NCBI GenBank assembly: GCA_910584285.1
Contig: CAJTYK010000012.1
Location: forward strand, 1 to 48,681
Reading direction: 5' to 3'
Source of the DNA: an uncultured Oscillospiraceae bacterium
Lineage (GTDB): Bacteria > Bacillota > Clostridia > Oscillospirales > Oscillospiraceae
Length of the DNA stretch: 48,681 nucleotides
Numbering within the stretch: position 1 is the first letter of the stretch; every line of letters starts with the position of its first letter. Of the stretch, positions 16,297-24,582 are shown piece after piece. The notes beneath the pieces are model-generated. The model was not told where the DNA came from, did no database searches, and was given only the letters and a program-made list of their open reading frames with translations. The position numbers and the translations under genes are program-made.

Positions 16297-17007
16297 ATGA
16301 TTAACATTGCTATCGTAGAGGACAACCGGGAGCAGGCCGCGGCGCTGGAAAACCATATCAAAACCTACGCCTCCGACCACAAATTGTCTGTCTCCGTCTC
16401 GATCTTCTATGAACCTATCACGTTTTTGGAGAAATACTCCCCGTTCCACATCGTGTATATGGACATCATGATGCCCATGCTCAACGGCATGGACGCGGCC
16501 AAGCTTCTGCGGGAGAAGGACGAAAAGGTGATCCTCATTTTCGTCACCACCATGCGCCAGTACGCCATCCAGGGCTATGAGGTGGCCGCCTCCGATTTCA
16601 TCGTCAAGCCGGTGGCCTATCCGGAGTTCGCGCTGAAATTCACCAAGGTGCTGGCCAGGCTGGAGCACGTGATGCCCCCCGACGTGCTCATCCGCACCGA
16701 CACCAGCTTTGTGCGTCTCTCGCCCCGTGATATCCGCTATGTGGAGGTCAAGGGACACCACTGCGTCTATCACACCACCAGCGGGGAATACCGCCAGTAC
16801 CAGACCATGAAAAGCGCCGAGTCCGCCCTGATAGAGCAGGGCTTTGTCCGCTGCAACAGCTTCCTGCTGGTCAACCTGGCCCATGTGGACCGCATCGACG
16901 GTATGAATGTGATCGTGGGCGGACAACCGCTCCAGATCAGCCATCCAAAACGGAAAGCATTTACCGACGCTTTTGTCCGTTTTATGGAGACACAACGCTA
17001 TGAATGA
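16297..17007 (+). CDS. LytTR-family response regulator
   Basis: 236-residue response regulator of the AgrA/LytR type. The receiver domain (1-120) has the acidic pair ED at 8-9, phospho-acceptor Asp56 in YMDIMMP and Lys104 in VKPV. The LytTR DNA-binding domain (about 135-232) has IRYVEVKGHHCVYHT and a late FVRCNSFLLVNLAHVDRI segment typical of the family. Phosphorylated LytTR proteins bind direct repeats upstream of -35 boxes. The gene is transcribed with the sensor kinase, which overlaps it by 8 bases. The predicted targets are the two glycosidase units, whose promoters carry matching repeats. Confidence 0.95.
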   Translation: MINIAIVEDNREQAAALENHIKTYASDHKLSVSVSIFYEPITFLEKYSPFHIVYMDIMMPMLNGMDAAKLLREKDEKVILIFVTTMRQYAIQGYEVAASDFIVKPVAYPEFALKFTKVLARLEHVMPPDVLIRTDTSFVRLSPRDIRYVEVKGHHCVYHTTSGEYRQYQTMKSAESALIEQGFVRCNSFLLVNLAHVDRIDGMNVIVGGQPLQISHPKRKAFTDAFVRFMETQRYE

Positions 17008-18343
17008 ATTAATTGCGGCCTTTACCACATCCTACACCATGCAGAGCGTCAACCTGATGCTGACCTACTGGGAGTGTTACATCTGCATTGCCCTGTTTGC
17101 CCGCAGGTTTGAACGGCGGGATTTTTTCTTCGTTCGAATCGCCCTCACCCTGCTGGAGGGGATGGTGGTCTGCTATCTCTTGGCCATCTGGTATACGGAG
17201 ACGGGTTCCCTCCTGGTACGGGTGCTGTGCTACTCCGCCATCACCGTGCTGAACTTTACCGCCCTCGTGTTCTGTTGGAAGTACGATATTCAAGAAATGC
17301 TGCTGGCCTTCTGCTCCGGCATAGCGGCCTATCAATTTACCAATAAGCTCTATCCCCTGCTGCAAAACCTGCGGGGGATCAACGACCGGGAGACGCTGGC
17401 ATTGCTCCACTCCGATCCAGAGATATCGAATCTGGACTGGGCCATCTTTTTTGGCTTCCATCTGCTGTCCATTGTGTTGCTGGCCGCGCTGTTCACGCCA
17501 AAAAACCGGTTGGTTCACAACCGGCGCACCACACGCAATGTCATTATCCTGTCCATTGCCACAGTGACGCTGGTGAATATCCTGATCTGCGTTTCCCGGG
17601 TATATGAAGGGGAAAGCCCCATGCTCAACATCGTGACCAAAGTGCTCTATGTGGGGTTCAGCTTCACCATCCTCACCATCTGCGCGGGCATCTTCTCCCA
17701 GAGCGAGCAGGAGGAGCAGATCGGCATTCTCCACCAGCTCTGGCGGCAGGATCGGGCGCAGTTCGAGTCCGTTAAAGCCAACATGGACGTCATCAACATG
17801 AAGTGCCACGATCTCAAACACATCCTGGACAAGATCGAGGGCAAGCTCACCGGGGAGGAGGCGGCTTCCCTGCGGGAGGCCATCCAGTTCTACGACGCCA
17901 ACATCAAAACGGGCAACGAGGTGCTGGACGTGGTGCTGTGCGAAAAGGCCATGACCTGCCAGAAAAGCGGCATCTCCTTTTCCTGCATGGCCGATGGCGG
18001 CAGGCTGGACTTTCTCACCCCGGTGCAGACCTATTCCCTGTTTGGCAACATCATCGACAACGCGGTGGAGGCCGTGAAGCCCCTCCCGCTGGAGGAGCGG
18101 GTGATCTCCCTCTCCTGCCGGGAGGAAGGGGACGTGTTGGTCATTGAGGAGTCCAACTATTTTAGCGGCGGTCTGAAGCTGGATCACGGCCTGCCCGCCA
18201 CCAGCAAGGGGGACAGCTCCCGCCACGGCTTTGGTACAAAGAGCATCCAGTATATCGCGGCGCAGCACGGCGGCACGATGGACATCAGGGTGGCCGACAA
18301 TATGTTCTTTCTCACCATTCGTTTTCCCCTTAAAAAACAGTGA
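17000..18343 (+). CDS. AgrC-like GHKL sensor histidine kinase
   Basis: 447-residue sensor with about six membrane helices in residues 1-235, a short coiled linker, the phospho-acceptor region KCHDLKHIL (His270) and a GHKL ATPase domain with the N-box NIIDNAVEAV (350-359) and a G-box HGFGTKSIQYIA. This is the class that pairs with LytTR regulators and often senses peptides or small molecules in the membrane. ATG at 17000 overlaps the regulator gene, so translation is coupled. No periplasmic sensor domain is present, so the signal is not evident; glycan breakdown products or a peptide are possible. Confidence 0.93.
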   Translation: MNELIAAFTTSYTMQSVNLMLTYWECYICIALFARRFERRDFFFVRIALTLLEGMVVCYLLAIWYTETGSLLVRVLCYSAITVLNFTALVFCWKYDIQEMLLAFCSGIAAYQFTNKLYPLLQNLRGINDRETLALLHSDPEISNLDWAIFFGFHLLSIVLLAALFTPKNRLVHNRRTTRNVIILSIATVTLVNILICVSRVYEGESPMLNIVTKVLYVGFSFTILTICAGIFSQSEQEEQIGILHQLWRQDRAQFESVKANMDVINMKCHDLKHILDKIEGKLTGEEAASLREAIQFYDANIKTGNEVLDVVLCEKAMTCQKSGISFSCMADGGRLDFLTPVQTYSLFGNIIDNAVEAVKPLPLEERVISLSCREEGDVLVIEESNYFSGGLKLDHGLPATSKGDSSRHGFGTKSIQYIAAQHGGTMDIRVADNMFFLTIRFPLKKQ

Positions 18344-18360
18344 TATGACTGCATAGCATG

Positions 18361-18394
18361 AAAGGCGGGGCCGCATAAGCGGTCCCGCCTTTTT
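18361..18394 (+). terminator. Intrinsic terminator after the two-component genes
   Basis: Stem of 12 bp (AGGCGGGGCCGC / GCGGTCCCGCCT, pairing throughout with one G-T), loop ATAA, then a T-run, 18 bases after the kinase stop codon. It separates this unit from the convergent GH78 gene and may serve both. Confidence 0.85.
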
Positions 18395-18401
18395 GTGCGT
18401 C

Positions 18402-20816
18402 CTATTGAATGGTGATGACGTACTCCCCGGCCTGGGTGATGGTCACCCGCCCGCCGTCCACGGGGCAGTCCCCGCCGGTGACGGTGATATCCGTGCCGAT
18501 ACCCTCCGGCACGATAACCGTGCCCACGGCGTCGATGGCGTTCACGGTGAACATTTTCCCCTCCGCCGTGGTATTCAGCTTCACGCCAATCTCCCCCTTG
18601 GGTGTCCAAACGGTGCAGTCAAAGCTGTCCAGAGCGGCGCAGGGCGCGATCTCGTATTCTTCAAACCCTGCCGCAGTTGGGCGGACGCCTGCGGCGTACT
18701 TGGACAGGATGTACAGCGGTGCGGCGGTCCAGCCGTGGTTGACGGTGCCGGTCTCCCCGTCGAAGGTCTCCCACAGGGTGTCGTATTCATCCTGGAGCAT
18801 GGGGGCGTAGCGGTCCCGCATCCGCTGGAGGGCCAGGTCGGTCCGGCCCATGACGCACAGGGCCTCCAGCACGTACTTCTCAATGAAGGGGCTGGCCTCG
18901 CAGGTGCTCATGACCACATCGGTGATGAGGGCGTAGTCCTCCTCCCCGGCCAAACCGGACAGGGCCAGCATGGCGTTGGCGCGGTCGTCCACATACTTGC
19001 TGTCCGGGCTCTTGAAGCCCTCCTCGGTGTAGTAGGCGGCCCGCCAGTTTTCCTTCATGGAGTCCATCCGCTCGGTGAGGAACTCCGTCCCCTCGGTGAT
19101 GCCCAGGTCGTCGGCCATGGACTTGGTGACGTTGAGGGCGTAGTAGTAGATGCCCGCCTGGAGCAGCTGGGTGTCGATACAGTCCCCCCAGTCGTTCCAC
19201 GTCCAGGAGCCGTCCCGGTACACCGGCAGGCCGTTTTCCATCTCCACCATCTTCAGGTAGTTGAGGAAAGCTGTGCAATAGGCCGCCGCCGTCTCCCGGT
19301 CCCCGGAGTGGAGCCAGTAGTGGTACACGCTGGTCATAAAGATCAGGCTCTGGTTGGGGATCTCCTGGGGCTTCACACTGGGGGCGCGGCTGGGGATGGC
19401 CCCGTCCGTCCGCGTCCAGGCCACGCAGGCCAGGATGGCCTTTTTCGTCATGTCCAGCCCCGCCTGGTCATAGCTGTACAGCGCCGCGTCGATCTGATTG
19501 GAAGCGTCCCCCATATAGGGGCCCCGCTCCCGCTCGGGGCAGTCCATGTAGGTGTCCCGCATACAGATGGCCAGGGTGTTGAGGGATTCCTGCCACAGCT
19601 GGTCCAGCCCCGCGTCGGAGGAGCTAAACGCCCCTGCCCATTCGCCGTTGAAGCCGCTGACGCGGTAGCCCAGCCGGGTGAAGGTTACCCCGGCCTCCGC
19701 CTCGATGATGAGCTTGGAGCCGCTGCGCCAGGGATAATTTTCATAGCGCTGGGCCCCCTCGGCGGTGACATAGGTGTCCTTGAAGTTGGGCATATCCTGC
19801 TTGTCGGTGTAGGTGTCGGTGTAGAAGGTCAGCTTTTTGCCCGTTGGAGCCTCCAACTCGAAATAGGGAGTGAATTGGATATTGCCCGGCAGTTCCAGCA
19901 CCAGGGTTGTATCTTGGGCCAGCGCCTTGCCCACATAGTCTGCGGAGTTGGCAAAGTCAGTGATTTCTTCAAATTTGACGGGTGCGATCATGGCGGAGTA
20001 GAGGTCGCCAAAGGGCAAGTCTCCGGCCTTGGAGATCGGCGTGGCGTTCTCCCACTGGCTGTCATCATAGCCCTCGCTCATAAACTCACCCAGGTCGTCC
20101 CGTGCATCAAAGTAGACGTTGCGTTCCGCCAGCATGGAGGACTGGGTATAGCCTGGGTAATCCGCCCCGGCGGTGATTCGGTTCTTGTAACCGTTATGCC
20201 GGGCGGCCTTCCAGGAGCTATCCGAGCAGACGGCCACGCCCCCGGCATCCATTTCAAAGATCAGCCCCGCCTGGGTGTACTCGTCCCCCTCCTCGTCCAG
20301 AAGGACGGGGACGATGGAACCGTCCCCGGAGCGGCCGTTGAAAGCCACCAGCAGTGCGATGGTGTTCTCCCCCTGCTTCAGATTGGTGAGCTCCACCGTG
20401 TCATAGTAGCTGTCATAGGGGGTGGGGCCCCGCTTCAGTGAACCGTCCAGCACCACCAGCTCCCCGTTGACCCACAGCACGTACTTGTCCACGGCGGAGA
20501 TGAACGCGGTGGCGGAGGGGGCCGCCTGATCCAGGGTGAAGGTCTTGCGGAAGGCTACATAGCTATCCTCCGCGCAGCTCTCCGTCCAGATCCAACTGGC
20601 CGTCCAGTCCGTCTTTTTGTAGCCCTCGATGCTGTCCAAATACTGCAGATCGGAGCGGTCGGGCGCACCCCGATCCGGTACAGTAGTTTCCCCCTCCACA
20701 GGGGCGGAAGGGCTGGGCGTGACATCCCCTCTGTTGTCGCACCCGGCCAGCAGCGAGAAGATGGAGGCGGCGCAGAGAAGCAGCGCGGCGCCCCGTTTGA
20801 ACCAGTTCTTTTTCAT
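18402..20816 (-). CDS. GH78 alpha-L-rhamnosidase lipoprotein
   Basis: 804-residue secreted enzyme: lipobox LLAGC (Cys26), linker, beta-sandwich domains (about 65-390), an (alpha/alpha)6 barrel (about 400-720) and a C-terminal beta-domain. The GH78 signature DCPERERGPYMGDASNQ is at 425-441, with the predicted acid in RER (Glu430), and TVNHGWTAAPLYIL lies late in the barrel. It should release terminal alpha-L-rhamnose from plant glycosides or pectic side chains at the cell surface. It follows the DUF6273-like gene by 40 bases and lacks a promoter of its own, so it probably shares that gene's LytTR-type promoter. Confidence 0.92.
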   Translation of the reverse strand: MKKNWFKRGAALLLCAASIFSLLAGCDNRGDVTPSPSAPVEGETTVPDRGAPDRSDLQYLDSIEGYKKTDWTASWIWTESCAEDSYVAFRKTFTLDQAAPSATAFISAVDKYVLWVNGELVVLDGSLKRGPTPYDSYYDTVELTNLKQGENTIALLVAFNGRSGDGSIVPVLLDEEGDEYTQAGLIFEMDAGGVAVCSDSSWKAARHNGYKNRITAGADYPGYTQSSMLAERNVYFDARDDLGEFMSEGYDDSQWENATPISKAGDLPFGDLYSAMIAPVKFEEITDFANSADYVGKALAQDTTLVLELPGNIQFTPYFELEAPTGKKLTFYTDTYTDKQDMPNFKDTYVTAEGAQRYENYPWRSGSKLIIEAEAGVTFTRLGYRVSGFNGEWAGAFSSSDAGLDQLWQESLNTLAICMRDTYMDCPERERGPYMGDASNQIDAALYSYDQAGLDMTKKAILACVAWTRTDGAIPSRAPSVKPQEIPNQSLIFMTSVYHYWLHSGDRETAAAYCTAFLNYLKMVEMENGLPVYRDGSWTWNDWGDCIDTQLLQAGIYYYALNVTKSMADDLGITEGTEFLTERMDSMKENWRAAYYTEEGFKSPDSKYVDDRANAMLALSGLAGEEDYALITDVVMSTCEASPFIEKYVLEALCVMGRTDLALQRMRDRYAPMLQDEYDTLWETFDGETGTVNHGWTAAPLYILSKYAAGVRPTAAGFEEYEIAPCAALDSFDCTVWTPKGEIGVKLNTTAEGKMFTVNAIDAVGTVIVPEGIGTDITVTGGDCPVDGGRVTITQAGEYVITIQ

Positions 20817-20856
20817 TCAAATTCCCCCTTATCATAATCAGCCAGAAACAGTTCTG

Positions 20857-21909
20857 TCACGGGCTCTCCTTCCGTCTCCTAATGCGCCTTGCACCTATCT
20901 TTCGAATCATCAAAACGATCACTGCGATCATAACGATGATGAATAATACTGCAATGCCTCCTATGATCCACAGCGGCCTAAACGCGGCGCAGTTCTCTTG
21001 GATTTCCCCACGCGCACCAAACCGGTACCGTTCCACAGCAGTTCCATCAGGGGATTCCCCTTCCAACACAAGGACCCATTCGCCCTCTGCCACTTCTTCG
21101 GCAAAGACCACTTTGCTTCGGTCGAGATTAAGCGCAGGGCGCATATATACAGGGCCGGTGCCAAACACGTTATCCTGGTTTTCAAAAAAATCCAGGAGCC
21201 AGCCATTGAAAAATACGATACCCACGTCGATGGGGAAGCTGGGGTCATGTGGGGAGCGCAGCCACCAGCTGGCCGCAACACCATCAAAGCCTGCGACCCG
21301 GGCCGCATTGCCATCAAAGCCATATCTGATGCTGTCGGCTTCCTCCGCTGATAGGAGGAATATCTTGTCCCCGTCCAAAATATGCTCGGCCGCGTCGAAG
21401 TTCACCACCGCCCGCATCCCGCCACCACTATCTGCCGCGGAAAATGGCGTCTCGAATATATGCTCTTTGGCAAAAGCCGCGTCAGACTTATACGTATGGA
21501 GTATTGCAGCCTTCTCTGCTTCCGAAAAAGTCGTTTCAAGAAAGTGGCTGCACCATTTCTGCGCATCGCTGTCCTGATAGTCGTTGCTTTTCGGGTCGCG
21601 CTCGTTTCGGAAAAAGACTCCGCCGCCAGTATCGCTTCCAATCAGGTTTTCACTGAGAAGAAACATCCCCGGCTCACCAGTGTTTGTTTTTTCAGAATCC
21701 AGCACACGCCATGCGCCGTCAAAATGGGCTGCGTCATCTGGCGTGCCGAAATAGACCAGGTCGCCGTCCCTAATGCCAGACAACGGAGCTGTTTCGACAG
21801 CGGCATGGACGGGAACCGGGAAACAAGACAATGCAAGGATGAACCCCAGCAGTATGCTGGCAGCTCTCCCCAGAACCATCCTACCCCTTGTTTTTCCGAT
21901 ACGGTTCAA
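20857..21909 (-). CDS. Signal-peptide, single-anchor surface protein with DUF6273-like domain
   Basis: 350-residue protein: signal peptide cut near PVHA, a globular domain and a C-terminal membrane helix (about 315-340) followed by a basic tail. The domain has SWWLRSPHD and MRPALNLD, the signature I associate with DUF6273 (a lectin-like/formylglycine-type fold in Clostridia). The start is set at a TTG at 21909, 8 bases after GGGGAGG, because this gives a normal signal peptide; a TTG at 21948 is possible but has no site. It is the first gene after the second LytTR-type promoter, upstream of GH78. Substrate or ligand binding at the surface is likely but unproven. Confidence 0.75.
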   Translation of the reverse strand: MNRIGKTRGRMVLGRAASILLGFILALSCFPVPVHAAVETAPLSGIRDGDLVYFGTPDDAAHFDGAWRVLDSEKTNTGEPGMFLLSENLIGSDTGGGVFFRNERDPKSNDYQDSDAQKWCSHFLETTFSEAEKAAILHTYKSDAAFAKEHIFETPFSAADSGGGMRAVVNFDAAEHILDGDKIFLLSAEEADSIRYGFDGNAARVAGFDGVAASWWLRSPHDPSFPIDVGIVFFNGWLLDFFENQDNVFGTGPVYMRPALNLDRSKVVFAEEVAEGEWVLVLEGESPDGTAVERYRFGARGEIQENCAAFRPLWIIGGIAVLFIIVMIAVIVLMIRKIGARRIRRRKESP

Positions 21910-22050
21910 TACCGATTCCTCCCCTGTTGCGCATAGAATGCAGCCCAAACTTCTGCTCCGCCGCTGCCGCAGATATGCGCAGAAATAAGCCGTCTGCCTA
22001 TTTTGACATTGGGCGTTGATCTTGGTGCTTCACAAAAATGCCCGACTATA

Positions 22051-22079
22051 ATTATACATATTGTTACATAACTAAGAAA
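22051..22079 (-). promoter_or_regulatory. Promoter of the DUF6273/GH78 unit
   Basis: On the minus strand: -35 TTTCTT (22079-22074, poor match), 17-bp spacer, -10 TATAAT (22056-22051, perfect). A good -10 with a weak -35 is typical of activator-dependent promoters. The leader to the TTG start is about 135 bases. Confidence 0.65.
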
Positions 22080-22086
22080 CGGCAAA

Positions 22087-22118
22087 CGCACAGCCTTGCC
22101 CTTTGACCGCATAACCTT
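22087..22118 (-). promoter_or_regulatory. Tandem direct repeat, second predicted LytTR site
   Basis: AAGGTTATGCG (22118-22108) and AAGGCTGTGCG (22097-22087) on the minus strand, 21-bp period, ending 7 bp before the -35. Period, orientation and distance to the -35 are the same as at 16189-16220, and the distal copy is identical in 11 of 11 bases. Confidence 0.72.
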
Positions 22119-22141
22119 TTGTTTCGGAAAAGACGAACAGC

Positions 22142-23527
22142 CTACACGGGCAAAATCATTTTGTTGGTAATGGTTTCGTGCAGTTCGGTGCCGGTGTGCC
22201 GGCCCTTGGGGTCAAACTGTTCCTCGGTCTCCTTACGGGTCACCTTCACGATCCGGCCCTTGATGATGTGGGGCGTGTCGCATTCAATCAGGCCGTTGAT
22301 CATCCCGGAGCCCCCGATCAGCCCAATCTGGCTGATGGACAGAGGCAGCGGCGGTCGCTTCACCCCGCTGTCCAGCTCGCTGCGGGCCATCATCCGCTGG
22401 AAGCTGTCTGAACGGCTCAACTGGCGCTCCAGCTCCTTCTCGTTGAACTTCTCTCCCCGGAAGGTCTTTACCTCCAACGGCCTGGCCGGGAGGGGGTAGC
22501 GCCCCTCGGGCAGTTCGGTCAGGCAGGGGATCGAGTCGGGGTGCGCGGCAAACCATTCCAGCCAGCGGGTATCCTGGGGCTCCGTGTCGCGCCGTTTCCG
22601 TGTGCCCAGAATGGCCACCTGCTTGAACTTTGTGAACTCGGCGTCGGTAAACCGCCACAAGCCCAAATTCTCAAAGTTGTCCACCAGCACCCGGCAGATA
22701 TCCGGGGTGAGCCGATAGTACGGAATGACGTACACCAGCAGGCCGCCCAGGGCCAGCGCGCCCAGGCTCTCGATCAGGAACCGCTTCTCATGCCGCGCCC
22801 TGCCGCCGCTCTCGTTGAGGACGGACAGATAGGGCGGGTTGAGGAACAGCAGATGAAAGGCGTTGGCGCTGACCTGGCTGAAAAAGAAACTGCCGAAGCC
22901 CACCCGGTGGAGCCGGGTCTGGGCCTCATCGGCCCGGGCGTTGTCCAGTTCCACGCCGTAGGTGAAGCAGTTGTTTCCCTCGGCCATCTGACGCAGGGCC
23001 TTTCCGCAGCCGCAGCAGGGATCCAGCAGGTTGGTGGTGCCCCCCTCCGGGAACTGGATGCCCCGCAGGATCAGCGAGATGTTGTCCGGGTCGGTGGGGT
23101 AATACCCCAGCTTGATGTTATTCATCAGCCGTCCCACCACTCTGGCGTTGGTGGTCCCGTCCACCGGGAGCTGGGCGGCGAAGCCGTTCAGCGTGTCATA
23201 CACCGGGCGATAGGTATTGCTCAGCAGGTTAAACCCCAGCAGGCCCTCCTTCAGCTGTCCCGCGTTGGCGGCCAGTTGGTATTCTTCCGCCTCCATCAGC
23301 AGGAGCTGGGCCTCGCCCAATGCCTCCGCCAGCCGTTGCCTTGTATTTTGCAGATCGTTGTAATCGTCCCGCGCGGCGGCAAGATCGGTATTTCGGTGCC
23401 GCTCCACCCTGGCCCGGCACAGCACCATGGCCTGGGTGAGCCGGGGGACTTCGCTTTGAAGTCCCCGCAGCCCCTCCAGGGCATAGCTGCGCGGTTCGGT
23501 TTGGGGCGCGTCAGGCTGCCCGCTCAT
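22142..23527 (-). CDS. N6-adenine DNA methylase-like protein (DUF6094-type)
   Basis: 461-residue class-I SAM methyltransferase. An N-terminal helical region (about 1-90) precedes the motif-I stretch LLDPCCGCGKALRQMA and the catalytic motif FLNPPYL, the NPPY signature of amino-methyltransferases acting on adenine. A long C-terminal part contains the target-recognition region. No restriction nuclease is adjacent, so an orphan methylase that marks the element or its replication genes is likely. It overlaps the preceding gene by 17 bases and has AGGAGG before 23527. It is the last element-type gene before the glycan locus; its stop codon is only 24 bases from the LytTR repeats. Confidence 0.85.
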   Translation of the reverse strand: MSGQPDAPQTEPRSYALEGLRGLQSEVPRLTQAMVLCRARVERHRNTDLAAARDDYNDLQNTRQRLAEALGEAQLLLMEAEEYQLAANAGQLKEGLLGFNLLSNTYRPVYDTLNGFAAQLPVDGTTNARVVGRLMNNIKLGYYPTDPDNISLILRGIQFPEGGTTNLLDPCCGCGKALRQMAEGNNCFTYGVELDNARADEAQTRLHRVGFGSFFFSQVSANAFHLLFLNPPYLSVLNESGGRARHEKRFLIESLGALALGGLLVYVIPYYRLTPDICRVLVDNFENLGLWRFTDAEFTKFKQVAILGTRKRRDTEPQDTRWLEWFAAHPDSIPCLTELPEGRYPLPARPLEVKTFRGEKFNEKELERQLSRSDSFQRMMARSELDSGVKRPPLPLSISQIGLIGGSGMINGLIECDTPHIIKGRIVKVTRKETEEQFDPKGRHTGTELHETITNKMILPV

Positions 23528-23960
23528 AGCCGTCCTCCTCCCGCACCGCCGCCAGAAGGAACAGCAGGTCGGGATAGCTCATCTCCGCCAAATCCCGGCG
23601 GGTGAGATACAGGTTGCGCCCGCCGGTGTAGTCCTTGCTGTGGCGGACGGTGCGGTAGAGCAGCACCCGCTCCCGGTCACAGCAGGGCTGGGACAGCTGG
23701 ACATACAGCCCATTGGTCTGCCACATCCCGATCAGGGAGCAGTCCCCGGACACGGCGATGCCGCCGGGGTTGGATCGCGCCTCGACGTCCCTCAGGCCCA
23801 GGTCCTTGCCCAGTGCCCGGAGAAACGTCCGGCCCGTGTTCAAAAACTGCTTCTTCGCGCCGTTGGGGCCGCTCTCGTTTTCGCCCCAGATGTAGGACAG
23901 ATCCTGAGAAAACAGCTCGGCCAGCCTTCGCATATTCTTTTCCTGTGATTTGTGGGACAT
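23511..23960 (-). CDS. Unknown protein upstream of methylase
   Basis: 149-residue soluble protein with no recognised family. It has a basic helical N-terminus and a central beta-rich part (SGDCSLIGMWQTNGLYVQL). The second ATG (23960) is chosen because AAGGAGG lies 8 bases upstream; the ATG at 23966 would be too close. Its end overlaps the methylase start by 17 bases, which suggests the two products are made together and may interact. Confidence 0.7.
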   Translation of the reverse strand: MSHKSQEKNMRRLAELFSQDLSYIWGENESGPNGAKKQFLNTGRTFLRALGKDLGLRDVEARSNPGGIAVSGDCSLIGMWQTNGLYVQLSQPCCDRERVLLYRTVRHSKDYTGGRNLYLTRRDLAEMSYPDLLFLLAAVREEDGYERAA

Positions 23961-24051
23961 TTTCATGACCTCCTTAAAATTGAGAGGACAGGAAGCGGCC
24001 GCTTCCTGCCTCCGGTTCGCCCGCAGTTAAGCGGCGGGCTTGTTTTCCTTC

Positions 24052-24558
24052 TCAGTTTCCAGGTGGACAACCGGCGTGGGGGGTTTTGACCTCGTACTCC
24101 GCGTCCACCACGTCCTCAGCGGGAGCGGTAAGCCGTGTCCACCAGGAGCGCAGACTGGACGCCAGCAGAAATCGGAACAGGCCCCGTTTTTTCTGCTTGA
24201 GGTTGACGATCTCGTCAGCGTCCACGTCATGGACGTAGCTGAGCACTACCGACAGCCGGCTTGCCTGCACATAGTCCGCGGACAACAGGCACGACACGGC
24301 GGCGCTTTCCGACGCAAACAGCTCAGAGGTCTCCACGCGCTTGGCAATCAAACGCCGGCAGGACACTCTTACCGAACTCAGCTCATCCGCGCGAATGTCG
24401 TCCGCCGAAATACTGCTGGCCGTAACAGAGCCGCTTCCAATAATTTTCTTTGCCTTGAGGTCATAAGTCACCTTCAGGCAGCCCTCTACCACCAGGCACT
24501 CGGTGGTGAGGTTATCATAGGACACGGTTTCACCGCGGGGGATGTATACGATTTTCAT
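24052..24558 (-). CDS. Beta-solenoid-like (bactofilin-like) protein, probable frameshift at the C-terminus
   Basis: 168 residues as read, with a run of short beta-strand repeats (SADDIRADELSSVRV, LIAKRVETSELFASES) reminiscent of bactofilins or other polymer-forming beta-solenoids. The family call is tentative. The frame ends with an odd TPHAGCPPGN tail. Shifting by one base at the run of six C on the minus strand (24083-24078) gives instead PTPVVHLETEKENKPAA ending at 24027, a more natural Glu/Lys tail. The gene lies between the sliding-clamp gene and the unknown gene at 23960, on the same strand. AAGGAG precedes the ATG at 24558. Confidence 0.6.
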   Translation of the reverse strand: MKIVYIPRGETVSYDNLTTECLVVEGCLKVTYDLKAKKIIGSGSVTASSISADDIRADELSSVRVSCRRLIAKRVETSELFASESAAVSCLLSADYVQASRLSVVLSYVHDVDADEIVNLKQKKRGLFRFLLASSLRSWWTRLTAPAEDVVDAEYEVKTPHAGCPPGN

Positions 24559-24582
24559 ATTCACAGATCTCCTTTTCATTTT

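Noticed and set aside
16264..18376. Minus-strand frames opposite the response regulator and sensor kinase
   Set aside because: The plus strand has full receiver, LytTR and GHKL motifs with proper starts; the opposite frames have no signatures.
18393..20441. 682-codon plus-strand frame opposite GH78
   Set aside because: No recognisable domains; GH78 motifs on the minus strand are unambiguous.
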